A DNA stretch of 32,768 bases from Gammaproteobacteria bacterium (GTDB taxonomy: Bacteria; Pseudomonadota; Gammaproteobacteria; SZUA-152). Below are positions 1 through 8,913 of the stretch, one piece after another. The stretch is taken from contig DRQN01000144.1 of NCBI GenBank assembly GCA_011371455.1, forward strand, positions 1 through 32,768. The letters are read 5' to 3'. Below the pieces are notes generated by a model that saw only the letters and a program-made list of their open reading frames with translations, was not told the DNA's origin and ran no database searches. A program made the position numbers and the translations under genes. Positions within the stretch are counted from its first letter, which is position 1. Each line of letters opens with the position of its first letter.

Positions 1-2
1 CC

Positions 3-1994
3 GATCAGGCCCGGGCGGCCAGCCTCGGCCTGCGCGCCAGGGGCGGCGGCAATGGCCGGGCCATGCTGCTGACGCTGGACGGCCTGAAAAGCCGCCAGGC
101 CCTGGGCATCGCATCGGCAACGGCTGGCCAGCCGGCGCAGCGCTCCCGCTCGGCGGACCCCGTCAAGCAGCTGAAACTGGACACCCTGCAGGCCATCAAG
201 GCCCTGCGGAAACGCGACGACGTGCTGTACGCGGAGCCAAACTATATCCGCCACGCCACGCGGGTGCCCACGGATCGGTATTACGACCTGCAGTGGCACT
301 ACCCGCTCATCAACCTGCCGGCCGCCTGGGACATCAGCACGGGCGATGCCAATGTCATCGTCGCCGTGATCGACACGGGGGTTTTGCTGCGTCATCCCGA
401 CCTGGCCGGGCAGTTTTCGGCCGACGGCGGTTATGACTTCATCAGCGACGACTTGAACGCCAACGACGGCCAGCCGGGCATCGACGATGACCCCAACGAC
501 CCCGGCGACAAGGACTATGGCGGCAGTTCCTTCCACGGCACCCATGTAGCCGGCACCGTGGCCGCGGCGACCCGCTTCAGCGGCACCGGCACCGGCGTGG
601 CCGGCGTCGCGCCGGGGGTGAAGATCATGCCGCTGCGCGTGCTGGGCACCCGGGGTGGCAGCGACTATGACATCATCCAGGCGGTGCGCTATGCCGCCGG
701 CCTGAGCAACGACTCCGGCGGCGTTCCCGCCCGCAAGGCCGATGTGATCAATCTCAGCCTCGGCGGCGCCGGTTATTCCCAGGCGGCGCAGAATGCCTAT
801 ACCGCGGCCCGCAACGCCGGGGTGGTCATCGTCGCGGCGGCCGGCAACGAATCCACCAGCAACCCCTCCTATCCCGCCGCCTATGAGGGGGTGATCTCCG
901 TCAGCGCGGTGGACATCGGCAAGCAACTGGCCCCCTATTCCAACTACGGCACCAGCATCGATGTGGCCGCGCCCGGTGGCAGCCTCAATCTGGACACCAA
1001 TGGCGACGGTTACCTCGATGGCGTGCTCAGCGCCGTCGGCGATGACTCCGGGGGCGGTGGTATCGATTTCGTCTACAAGTTCTACCAGGGCACCTCCATG
1101 GCCGCGCCCCACATGGCCGGCGTGGTGGCCCTGATGAAATCGGTGCACGGGGACCTGACGCCCGACGATGTGGACAACCTGCTGAGCAGCGGCAGGATCG
1201 TCGAAGACCTGGGCCCCGACGGCCGCGACAACCAGTTCGGCCATGGCCTGATCGATGCCCTCAAGGCCGTGGAGGAAGCCAGGCGGCTGGCGACGGGCGG
1301 CGCCATCCCGGACAACCCGCAGCTCAGCGTCACGCCCGCTTCGCTGAACTTCGGCGGCAGCCTCACCCGCCTTCCCCTGTCGGTGACCAACGGCGGCACG
1401 GGGACGCTGGAAATCGACACTGTCAGCGATGACGCGGACTGGCTGACGGTATCCGCCGATAGCGTGAACGCCGCCGGACTCGGCGGCTACCAGGTGGTGG
1501 TGGATAGATCGGGCCTGTCGGCAGGCACCTACACCGCCACCATTACCGTCACCCCCACCGACCCCGCCCTGCCCGCCGTCACGGTGCCGGTGATCCAGCA
1601 GGTGGGCGCACCGGCCATCGCCAGCAACGCGGGCTTTCACTACGTCCTGCTGGTGGATGTGAAGACAGGCAGGGCCTCCCGTTCGCAGTGGGCGGGCGCG
1701 CCCCGGAACGGGGAATACCGCTTCCGGCTCGACAACGTCCCCATCGCCGAAGGACAACGCTACATCCTCCTTGCGGGCACCGATCAAAACAATGACGGCA
1801 TCATCTGTGACGCGGGCGAGGCCTGCGGCGTCTACCTGTCGCGCAGCCAGCCCAAGACCATCGGCACCGGCGACAGCCATCGTGGGCTCGACTTCGTCTC
1901 CGGCTTCAGCATCGGCCTGCAAAACCAGTCGGCATCACTGATTCCGACCCGCGGCATCGCCATCCCGCGGCCGCTGGCCAAGCAAGCGCCATGA
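3..1994 (+). CDS. S8 family serine peptidase (subtilisin-like) with C-terminal BACON-like domain; 5' end truncated by window edge
   Basis: Catalytic motifs VIAVIDTGV, HGTHVAGT, GTSMAAPHMAG; propeptide-like N-terminus (DDVLYAEPNY). Frame is open to the window start, so the true start is probably upstream; C-terminal PQLSVTPASLNFGG... repeat resembles BACON. Confidence 0.93.
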   Translation, partial: DQARAASLGLRARGGGNGRAMLLTLDGLKSRQALGIASATAGQPAQRSRSADPVKQLKLDTLQAIKALRKRDDVLYAEPNYIRHATRVPTDRYYDLQWHYPLINLPAAWDISTGDANVIVAVIDTGVLLRHPDLAGQFSADGGYDFISDDLNANDGQPGIDDDPNDPGDKDYGGSSFHGTHVAGTVAAATRFSGTGTGVAGVAPGVKIMPLRVLGTRGGSDYDIIQAVRYAAGLSNDSGGVPARKADVINLSLGGAGYSQAAQNAYTAARNAGVVIVAAAGNESTSNPSYPAAYEGVISVSAVDIGKQLAPYSNYGTSIDVAAPGGSLNLDTNGDGYLDGVLSAVGDDSGGGGIDFVYKFYQGTSMAAPHMAGVVALMKSVHGDLTPDDVDNLLSSGRIVEDLGPDGRDNQFGHGLIDALKAVEEARRLATGGAIPDNPQLSVTPASLNFGGSLTRLPLSVTNGGTGTLEIDTVSDDADWLTVSADSVNAAGLGGYQVVVDRSGLSAGTYTATITVTPTDPALPAVTVPVIQQVGAPAIASNAGFHYVLLVDVKTGRASRSQWAGAPRNGEYRFRLDNVPIAEGQRYILLAGTDQNNDGIICDAGEACGVYLSRSQPKTIGTGDSHRGLDFVSGFSIGLQNQSASLIPTRGIAIPRPLAKQAP

Positions 1995-2515
1995 CTCGCT
2001 CACGGCGCTCGGCGGCAATGATGGTGGGCGTGGCGGCGCTGCTGCTCAGCGCCTGCCAGCCATGGGCCGGAAAGGCGTCGCAGCGGGAAGGCAAGGCCGC
2101 GGTGGCGGTGGTGTATTCGGGCGCGCACTGCGGCCGCCGCGAGGCCGCGCCCAGGGCCAGCTGGATAGACGACGCCCGCCAGCTGGAGGCCAGCCTGCGG
2201 CACATCCGCGCCGACCGGCTCGGCGGCCAGCCCGCCAGCCTGCCGAACCTGGATTTCCGGCACGAAATCGGCCTGCTGGTCGAAATGGGGCAACAGCCCA
2301 CCCTGGGCTACCGGCTGACGCTGGGCGAGGGTGAAGAGCTGCATATCTCCCAGGGCCGGGCGCGCCTCAGCCTGAATTGGATCCAGCCCCCGGCGGATGC
2401 CATCGTCGCCCAGGCCCTCAGCAGCCCCTGCCTGTTGTTGAAGCTCGAACGGGGCGACTACACGTCGGTACAGGTTCTGGACACCCAGGGCGCCCTCAAG
2501 GTGGAGGCGCGCTGA
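1991..2515 (+). CDS. PrcB-like lipoprotein (protease complex subunit PrcB family)
   Basis: Signal peptide with lipobox LLLSAC; C-terminal pattern GQQPTLGYRLTL...SPCLLLKLERGDYTSVQVLD resembles the PrcB C-terminal domain. ATGA overlap with the upstream peptidase stop. Confidence 0.7.
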   Translation: MTRSRRSAAMMVGVAALLLSACQPWAGKASQREGKAAVAVVYSGAHCGRREAAPRASWIDDARQLEASLRHIRADRLGGQPASLPNLDFRHEIGLLVEMGQQPTLGYRLTLGEGEELHISQGRARLSLNWIQPPADAIVAQALSSPCLLLKLERGDYTSVQVLDTQGALKVEAR

Positions 2516-2567
2516 GCCCCGCCTCCCGCCGGAGCTTTACCCCGCCACGGCCCGTGCGCTATGTTGC

Positions 2568-2589
2568 ACCTGAACCCACGGATTCAGGT
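2568..2589. repeat. Isolated half-site of the ACCTGAA(c/t)CC...GGATTCAGGT repeat family
   Basis: acctgaacccacggattcaggt: 7-bp stem hairpin, same terminal sequence as the element at 8914-9076; 22 nt upstream of pepP. Confidence 0.6.
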
Positions 2590-2610
2590 TGCACTGCCAG
2601 ACATGTCCCC

Positions 2611-3942
2611 ATGAAACAGACCGAATTCGCCCGCCGCCGCAAGCGCCTGATGCAGATGATGGGCAAGGCCTCGGTGGCCGTACTGCCCGCCGCGCGCGTG
2701 GCCATGCGCAACCGCGACGCCGACTATCCCTATCGCCAGGACAGCGACTTCCACTACCTCACCGGCTTCGACGAGCCGGAGGCAGTGGCGGTGCTGATCC
2801 CCGGACGCCCCCACGGCGAATACATCCTCTTCTGCCGCGAGCGCGACCCCTTGATGGAGACCTGGCACGGCCGCCGCGCCGGGCTGGAGGGCGCGCGCGA
2901 GCACTATGGCGCCGACGACGCCTTCCCCATCGGCGACATCGACGACATCCTGCCCGGCCTGCTGGAGAGCTGCGAGCGGGTCTACTACGCCATGGGCGTG
3001 GACGACGCCTTCGACGCCCAGGTCACCGGCTGGATCAGGCGGCTCAAGGAACAGGCCCGCGCCGGCGTGCACACGCCCAGCGAATTCGTCGCCCTCGACC
3101 ACCTGCTGCACGACATGCGCCTGTACAAGAGCCGTAGCGAGATCACCGCCATGCGCCGCGCGGCCAGGATATCCGCCCAGGCCCACGTGCGCGCCATGCA
3201 GGTGTGCCGCCCCGGCATGATGGAATACGAGATCGAGGCCGAATTCCTCTACCACTTCAAGCGCCACGGCTGCGTACCCGCCTACGGCAGCATCGTCGGC
3301 GGCGGCGAGAACGCCTGCATCCTGCACTACACGGAAAACGACGCCGAGCTGCGCGACGGCGAGCTGCTGCTCATCGACGCCGGCGCGGAACACGACTACT
3401 ACGCCGCCGACATCACCCGCACCTTCCCGATCAACGGCCGCTTCAGCGCCGAACAGGCCGCCCTCTACCAGGTCGTGCTGGATGCCCAGAAGGCCGCCAT
3501 CGCCAGAGTCAAACCCGGCGCCCACTGGAACGAGCCCCACGAGGCGGCGGTGAAGGTGCTCACCCGCGGCCTGCTCAAGCTCGGCCTGCTCAAGGGCCAG
3601 CTGCGCGCGTTGATCAAGCAAGAGGCCTACCGCGGCTTCTACATGCACCGCACCGGCCACTGGCTGGGCATGGACGTGCACGACGTGGGTGACTACAAGG
3701 TAGGCAATGCCTGGCGCGAACTGGAGCCGGGCATGGTGCTGACCATCGAGCCCGGCCTCTACATCGCCCCCGGCGCCCGCGTCGGAAAACGAAAAGTGGC
3801 GAAGAAATGGCAGGGCATCGGCATCCGCATCGAGGACGACGTGCTGGTCACCAGGGACGGCTGCGAGGTGCTGACCCGCGACGTGCCCAAGGAAATCGCC
3901 GACATCGAGGCGTTGATGGCGGAGGCGGACCACCACAAATAA
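2611..3942 (+). CDS. pepP: Xaa-Pro aminopeptidase
   Basis: MKQTEFARRRKRLMQMMG..., YPYRQDSDFHYLTGF, metal-binding LLIDAGAEHDYYAADITRTFPI, HRTGHWLGMDVHD, EPGLYI; next to ubiH as in the pepP-ubiH-visC arrangement. Confidence 0.95.
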   Translation: MKQTEFARRRKRLMQMMGKASVAVLPAARVAMRNRDADYPYRQDSDFHYLTGFDEPEAVAVLIPGRPHGEYILFCRERDPLMETWHGRRAGLEGAREHYGADDAFPIGDIDDILPGLLESCERVYYAMGVDDAFDAQVTGWIRRLKEQARAGVHTPSEFVALDHLLHDMRLYKSRSEITAMRRAARISAQAHVRAMQVCRPGMMEYEIEAEFLYHFKRHGCVPAYGSIVGGGENACILHYTENDAELRDGELLLIDAGAEHDYYAADITRTFPINGRFSAEQAALYQVVLDAQKAAIARVKPGAHWNEPHEAAVKVLTRGLLKLGLLKGQLRALIKQEAYRGFYMHRTGHWLGMDVHDVGDYKVGNAWRELEPGMVLTIEPGLYIAPGARVGKRKVAKKWQGIGIRIEDDVLVTRDGCEVLTRDVPKEIADIEALMAEADHHK

Positions 3943-3944
3943 TA

Positions 3945-3978
3945 TTCACCACAGAGACACGGAGGACACAGAGGTGAA
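3945..3978. repeat. CACAGAGACACAG-type dispersed repeat
   Basis: ttcaccacagagacacggaggacacagaggtgaa, with ttcacc/ggtgaa ends; related sequences at 5367, 15179 and 16298. Confidence 0.6.
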
Positions 3979-4023
3979 CGACAGGGACGAATTGACGAGA
4001 GAAATCATAGATGCAGTCTCGTA

Positions 4024-4099
4024 GGGTGGGCACGTCTTTTGTGCCCACACATTACCCCATGCCCTGCAATACCACGTGGGCACACAAAACGTGCCACCC
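4024..4099. repeat. Long imperfect inverted repeat between pepP and ubiH
   Basis: gggtgggcacgtcttttgtgcccac ... gtgggcacacaaaacgtgccaccc. Confidence 0.7.
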
Positions 4100-4125
4100 C
4101 GACTTTTGAAGCTGGCATCCGACAA

Positions 4126-5361
4126 ATGACAACAACGGACTACGACATCCTCATCATCGGCGGCGGCATGGTCGGCGCCAGCCTGGCCATCGCCCTGCGC
4201 GGCCAGCCGCTGCGCGTCGGCATGGTGGAGGCGGCGCCGTTCCGCGCCGCGGCCCAGCCCGGCTACGACGACCGCGCCATCGCCCTGTCGCAGGGCAGCC
4301 GGCGCATCTTCGACGCCATGGGCGTGTGGCAGGGCCTCGCCCCCGCCGCCACGCCCATCGAGCGCATCCACGTCTCCGACCGGGGCCACTTCGGCGTCAC
4401 CCGCCTGGACGCGCGTGAGGAGGGCGTGGAGGCCCTGGGCTACGTGATCACCGGCCGCGCCCTCGGCCAGGGACTGGTGGCGAAGGCCGGCGCTCTCGAC
4501 GGTCTCGACCTGATCAGCCCCGCCAGTCTGTGCGAACTCAAGCTGGGCGAGGACCACGCCACCGCCGTCATCGAACGCGACGGCAGCCGCGAGCCCTTCA
4601 CCGCCTCGCTGGTGATCGCCGCCGACGGTGGCGACTCCGCCGTGCGCCGCCTGCTCGACATCGCGGTGACGGAAAAGGACTACCACCAGACCGCCATCAT
4701 CGCCAACGTCACCCCGCAGCGGCCGCACCGGAACGTCGCCTACGAACGCTTCACCGCCCACGGCCCGCTGGCCCTGCTGCCCCTGGATGCCGACGGCAAC
4801 GACAACCGCTGCTCGCTGGTATGGACCCATGACCCGGCGCGCAGCGAGGAACTGCTGGGGCTGGACGACGCCGACTTCCTGCAGGAACTGCAAGACGCCT
4901 TCGGCTGGCGCTTGGGGCGACTACTCAAGGTTGGACGGCGCGCCGGCTACCCGCTGCGGCTGATCCGCGCACGCGAACAGATCCGCCCGCGCCTGGCGCT
5001 GATCGGCAATGCCGCCCACACCCTGCACCCCATTGCCGGGCAGGGCTTCAATCTCGGCCTGCGCGACGTGGCGGCGCTGGCGCAGGTACTGGCCAATGCC
5101 CGCGAGGCCGGGCGCGACCCGGGCGAGCTGGCGGTGCTGGAGAACTACGCCAACTGGCGCACGAGTGATCACCGCAAGGTCATCGGCTTCACCAATGCCC
5201 TGGTGCACACCTTCTCCAACCGCTTCCCGCCACTGAGCCTGGCGCGCAACCTGGGCCTGGTCGCCACCGACCTGCTGCCGCCGCTCAAGCACGCCCTGGC
5301 GCGCAACGCCATGGGCCTCGGTGGCCGGCTGCCGCGGCTGGCTCGGGGATTGCCGCTGTGA
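4126..5361 (+). CDS. ubiH: 2-octaprenyl-6-methoxyphenyl hydroxylase, UbiH/COQ6 family FAD monooxygenase
   Basis: GxGxxG FAD motif DILIIGGGMVGASLA; RPRLALIGNAAHTLHPIAGQGFNLGLRD; between pepP and a second UbiH/UbiI paralogue. Confidence 0.92.
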   Translation: MTTTDYDILIIGGGMVGASLAIALRGQPLRVGMVEAAPFRAAAQPGYDDRAIALSQGSRRIFDAMGVWQGLAPAATPIERIHVSDRGHFGVTRLDAREEGVEALGYVITGRALGQGLVAKAGALDGLDLISPASLCELKLGEDHATAVIERDGSREPFTASLVIAADGGDSAVRRLLDIAVTEKDYHQTAIIANVTPQRPHRNVAYERFTAHGPLALLPLDADGNDNRCSLVWTHDPARSEELLGLDDADFLQELQDAFGWRLGRLLKVGRRAGYPLRLIRAREQIRPRLALIGNAAHTLHPIAGQGFNLGLRDVAALAQVLANAREAGRDPGELAVLENYANWRTSDHRKVIGFTNALVHTFSNRFPPLSLARNLGLVATDLLPPLKHALARNAMGLGGRLPRLARGLPL

Positions 5362-5472
5362 AGTCTATTTGCCACAGAGACACAGGGTTCACACTTGTGA
5401 CACCGCTCCGCAGTGTCACATACCCTGTGGCGCTCAGCGCCACTCCAGCCATGACGGATGAAACCAGCGCCA

Positions 5473-5562
5473 GCGTTACACCGCTGAGCGGTGTAATAAG
5501 AGAAAATATCTTTTTCTTTGCGTCCTCTGCGTTGAATCGGCGGGGTTCGGTCGTGAAAGCAA
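5473..5562 (+). repeat. Direct repeat copy A flanking the OLD-like gene
   Basis: gcgttacaccgctgagcggtgtaataagagaaaatatctttttctttgcgtcctctgcg-ttgaatcggcgg...tcgtgaaagcaa; aligns with 7563-7669 apart from a 17-nt indel and point changes. Confidence 0.85.
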
Positions 5563-5618
5563 AACCATTTACCATAAAGATACGGTGTACACAAAGGAAA
5601 ACATCTCTTTCACACCGC

Positions 5619-5645
5619 CATTCCCGCGAAAGCGGAAATCCATAA
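5619..5645. repeat. CATTCCCGCGAAAGCGG-type dispersed palindromic repeat
   Basis: cattcccgcgaaagcggaaatcc; its spurious translation ends in HSRESGNP, a recognisable by-product of this repeat. Confidence 0.6.
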
Positions 5646-5736
5646 ACTACGACATCTACGCTAACGCACAGGCAAGGAAGTACAGCAACACGCCCAGCGA
5701 GATGCAATGAAAAAGCTTTCCCAACCCCATCTTCGT

Positions 5737-5742
5737 TATAAT
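5737..5742 (+). promoter_or_regulatory. Candidate -10 element (TATAAT) for the OLD-like gene
   Basis: Exact TATAAT 41 nt upstream of ATG 5784 in AT-rich DNA; no good -35 match. Confidence 0.35.
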
Positions 5743-5783
5743 TCATGCAATGATTGGGGCGCTTCCCTCTTGGATAACCAGGC

Positions 5784-7496
5784 ATGCTTACACATATCAC
5801 TATCCGTAACTTCAAAGGGTTCGACGAGGTTTCATTTGAGCTAGGTGACCGCGTCGTACTCATTGGGCCAAACAATTCAGGCAAGACTTCGTCGCTTCAA
5901 GCGGTGGCGTTATGGGATATTGGTCTTAAACGCTGGATTGAGAAACGAGGAACAGGAGCCACCCCAAAAAAACGATCGGGAGTTGCCATTAACCGTCGCG
6001 ACCTCATCACGGTGCCTGTTCCTAGCGCCAATCTCCTCTGGAGAAATTTACATATGCGGGAATCCGTAAGGGGAAAGGGAACGCAGAACATCCGCATTGA
6101 AATCATCGTTGAAGGAGTCTCCGCTGGAAAGGCCTGGACTTGCGGGCTTGAATTTGACTTTGCCAACGAAGAGTCATTTTACTGTCGACCTTTGCGTAGA
6201 GAAGAGGATGGCGAATATGAAACACTGGCAATCCCAGAATTGGCTTCTGAGGTGCGCGTCGCTTACCTTCCGCCCATGTCGGGATTAACGGCCACAGAGA
6301 CACGTCTGGATTCCGGAGCTATTAATGTCCGGCTTGGTGAAGGGAGAACTGCCGAAGTGCTTCGAAACCTGTGCTATCAAATCGCTGAAAGCGAAAACGG
6401 CCCTCAGCGCTGGCCCCTCCTGGTCGAACAAATCAAAGATTTTTTCGGCATTGAGTTACAGGAGCCCAGGTATATCGCTGAAAGGGGTGAAATAACACTT
6501 GCCTATAAACACCGTGGCGTACAACTGGATATTTCATCTTCAGGCCGTGGTTTACAGCAAACTTTATTACTGCTTGCTCACATGATGGTTAACCCAAAAT
6601 CAGTCCTTCTCATGGATGAGCCCGACGCACACCTGGAAATTCTACGCCAGCGCCAGATCTACCAATTGCTCACTGATACCGCTAGAGAGAATGGCAACCA
6701 GATTATTGCTGCAAGCCACTCGGAAGTTATTCTTAATGAAGCGGCAGACCGGGACATGGTTATCGCCTTTGTCGGCAAGCCACATCGAATTGATGACCGG
6801 GGCTCTCAGGTCTACAAATCATTAAAAGAAATAGGATATGACCAGTATTACCAGGCCGAGGAAACCGGCTGGGTGCTTTACCTGGAAGGCTCCACCGATC
6901 TTGCAATATTACGCAGTCTTGCTGAGACGCTAGACCATCCCGCCAAAAAATGCCTTGAGCGGCCATTTGTTCATTATGTGCTCAATCAGCCGAAAAAAGC
7001 ACAAGAGCATTTTTATGGCATTAGGGAAGCAAAACCAGACCTCGTTGGAATTGCAGTTTTTGACCGGCTTGATAGCGATCTTCCTTCTGATCCTAACCTC
7101 GTGCAACACATGTGGAAACAACGTGAACTTGAAAATTATCTTTGCAACAAAGAAGCAATCCTGGAATTGACCAAGACTATAGCTAACAGGAATGCCGAAG
7201 GGCCTTTGTTTGCTGCCCCCTGGATTGACACAATGACCACTATAATCGCTGAACTTGAGTCAGCTCTTGAAATGTTAAACAAGCCTTCGCCCTGGGGAAA
7301 GGATATCAAGGTAACAGATGATTTTCTGGACCCGCTCTTTGAGAAATTTTTTGAAAAAATCGGACTTCCAAACCTTATGCGAAAAACGGATTATCACGAG
7401 CTTGCAAAATTCGTTGCTCCCGAGAGTCTCGACCCTGAGGTGCTGGAGGTACTAGACGCCATTCAGAAAGTGTCAGAACGAGCAACCCCCCAATAA
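5784..7496 (+). CDS. OLD-like AAA/ABC ATPase with C-terminal TOPRIM-like domain (putative nuclease, candidate defence gene)
   Basis: Walker A GPNNSGKTSS; signature SSSGRGLQQTLLLLAHM; Walker B SVLLMDEPDAHLE; TOPRIM-like VLYLEGSTDLAIL and VFDRLDSD followed by W.QRELENYL. Visibly AT-richer than neighbours. Confidence 0.85.
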   Translation: MLTHITIRNFKGFDEVSFELGDRVVLIGPNNSGKTSSLQAVALWDIGLKRWIEKRGTGATPKKRSGVAINRRDLITVPVPSANLLWRNLHMRESVRGKGTQNIRIEIIVEGVSAGKAWTCGLEFDFANEESFYCRPLRREEDGEYETLAIPELASEVRVAYLPPMSGLTATETRLDSGAINVRLGEGRTAEVLRNLCYQIAESENGPQRWPLLVEQIKDFFGIELQEPRYIAERGEITLAYKHRGVQLDISSSGRGLQQTLLLLAHMMVNPKSVLLMDEPDAHLEILRQRQIYQLLTDTARENGNQIIAASHSEVILNEAADRDMVIAFVGKPHRIDDRGSQVYKSLKEIGYDQYYQAEETGWVLYLEGSTDLAILRSLAETLDHPAKKCLERPFVHYVLNQPKKAQEHFYGIREAKPDLVGIAVFDRLDSDLPSDPNLVQHMWKQRELENYLCNKEAILELTKTIANRNAEGPLFAAPWIDTMTTIIAELESALEMLNKPSPWGKDIKVTDDFLDPLFEKFFEKIGLPNLMRKTDYHELAKFVAPESLDPEVLEVLDAIQKVSERATPQ

Positions 7497-7562
7497 ATAA
7501 ATTCGGCCATCGTTTCTCGCTGTGTTTATGGGAGGGGTTGCCGTTGTGAATATGCATTATTT

Positions 7563-7669
7563 GCGCTACACCGCTGAGCGGTTTAGCGAGAGAAAATGTC
7601 TTTTTCTTTGCGTCCTCTGCGTCTTTGCGCCCTTTGCGTTGAATTGGCGGGGGCCAGTCGTGAAAGCAA
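7563..7669 (+). repeat. Direct repeat copy B flanking the OLD-like gene
   Basis: gcgctacaccgctgagcggtttagcgagagaaaatgtctttttctttgcgtcctctgcgtctttgcgccctttgcgttgaattggcgg...tcgtgaaagcaa; matches copy A with a 17-nt insertion. Confidence 0.85.
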
Positions 7670-7690
7670 TACACCTTCCGGAGGCACTGC

Positions 7691-8893
7691 ATGACAACTA
7701 CCGACTACGACATCGTCATCATCGGCGGCGGCATGGTCGGCGCCAGCCTGGCCTGTGCGCTGGCCGACAGCAGCCTGTCCATCGCCGTCGTCGAGGGCCG
7801 TGAACCGCCCACCGAGTGGCCGGAGGACAGCTTCGACATCCGCGTCAGCGCCATCACACGCGCCTCGGAAAACCTGTTCCGCCGCCTGGGCACCTGGGAT
7901 AAAATGACCACGCTGCGCGTGCAGCCCTATGAGGCCATGGAGGTATGGGACGCCACTGGCTCCGGCCACATCCACTTCGACGCCGCCGAGCTGGGCGAAC
8001 CCAACCTCGGCCACATCATCGAAAACCGCGTCATCACCCGCGCCCTGCTCAACCGCCTGCGCAGCCACGACAACATCGACTACCGCTCCCCGGCCAGCCC
8101 CAAGCGCCTGTTGCTGCGCAGCGGCCAGGCCCAACTGCAACTGGACGACGGCAAGCTGCTCAACGCCAGGCTGGTGGTTGGCGCCGACGGCGCCCACTCC
8201 TGGCTGCGCCAGCAGGCCGGCATCGAGGTGCAGGAACGCCACTATCGGCAAACCGCCGTGGTTACCACGGTGCAGACCGGGCAATACCACCAGGACACCG
8301 CCTGGCAGCGCTTCCTGCCCACGGGGCCACTGGCCTTCCTGCCCCTGCCCGAGGGCCGCAGCGCCATCGTCTGGAGCACCAGCGCGGAGGAGGCCGAGCG
8401 CCTGCTGGCGCTGGACGCGGCCGATTTCATGGCCGAACTGGGCGAGGCCTTCGAACACCGTCTCGGCGCGGTCACCGGCGTCGGCCCACGCGGCGCCTTT
8501 CCGCTCAAGGGCCGCCATGCCAGGGAGTACGTCAAACCACACCTGGCCCTGGTGGGCGATGCCGCCCACACCATCCACCCGCTGGCCGGCCAAGGTGTCA
8601 ACCTGGGCCTGGCCGATGTCGAGGAGCTAGCCTCCGTGGTGCTGGCGGCGCACCGCGCCCAGCGCCCCGTTGGCAGCTTCAAGACCCTGCGCCGCTACGA
8701 GCGCGCGCGGCGCGGCGACAACCTGCTGATGCTGGACGCCATGGGCGCCTTCAAGGCCCTGTTCAGCAACGATACCCCGGTCCTGCGCGAGCTGCGCAAC
8801 CTGGGCCTCGATCTGACCGACCACGCCGGCCCGCTGAAAAATCTCATCGTTGCCCGGGCCATGGGCCTGGGCTCCCTGCCAGGCAAGCCCTGA
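7691..8893 (+). CDS. ubiI: UbiH/UbiF/VisC (UbiI) family FAD-dependent ubiquinone hydroxylase
   Basis: MTTTDYDIVIIGGGMVGASLACAL nearly identical to the UbiH N-terminus; KPHLALVGDAAHTIHPLAGQGVNLGLAD. Confidence 0.88.
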   Translation: MTTTDYDIVIIGGGMVGASLACALADSSLSIAVVEGREPPTEWPEDSFDIRVSAITRASENLFRRLGTWDKMTTLRVQPYEAMEVWDATGSGHIHFDAAELGEPNLGHIIENRVITRALLNRLRSHDNIDYRSPASPKRLLLRSGQAQLQLDDGKLLNARLVVGADGAHSWLRQQAGIEVQERHYRQTAVVTTVQTGQYHQDTAWQRFLPTGPLAFLPLPEGRSAIVWSTSAEEAERLLALDAADFMAELGEAFEHRLGAVTGVGPRGAFPLKGRHAREYVKPHLALVGDAAHTIHPLAGQGVNLGLADVEELASVVLAAHRAQRPVGSFKTLRRYERARRGDNLLMLDAMGAFKALFSNDTPVLRELRNLGLDLTDHAGPLKNLIVARAMGLGSLPGKP

Positions 8894-8913
8894 CCGTTCA
8901 TGGGTATTTTTCG

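Noticed and set aside
2584-3936. 450-aa minus-strand ORF
   Set aside because: Antisense to pepP, which has clear catalytic motifs.
5358-5645. 95-aa ORF ending RHSRESGNP
   Set aside because: Spurious ORF made of concatenated intergenic repeats.
5285-5884. Minus-strand ORFs with FNAEDAKKKIFSLITPLSGV-type sequence (also 7375-7692)
   Set aside because: Translation of the dispersed direct repeats rather than a protein; similarity between the two ORFs is explained by the DNA repeats.
7691-8893. Recent tandem duplication of ubiH/ubiI suggested by near-identical N-termini
   Set aside because: The proteins diverge strongly after the FAD motif; the paralogous pair next to pepP is an ordinary conserved arrangement.
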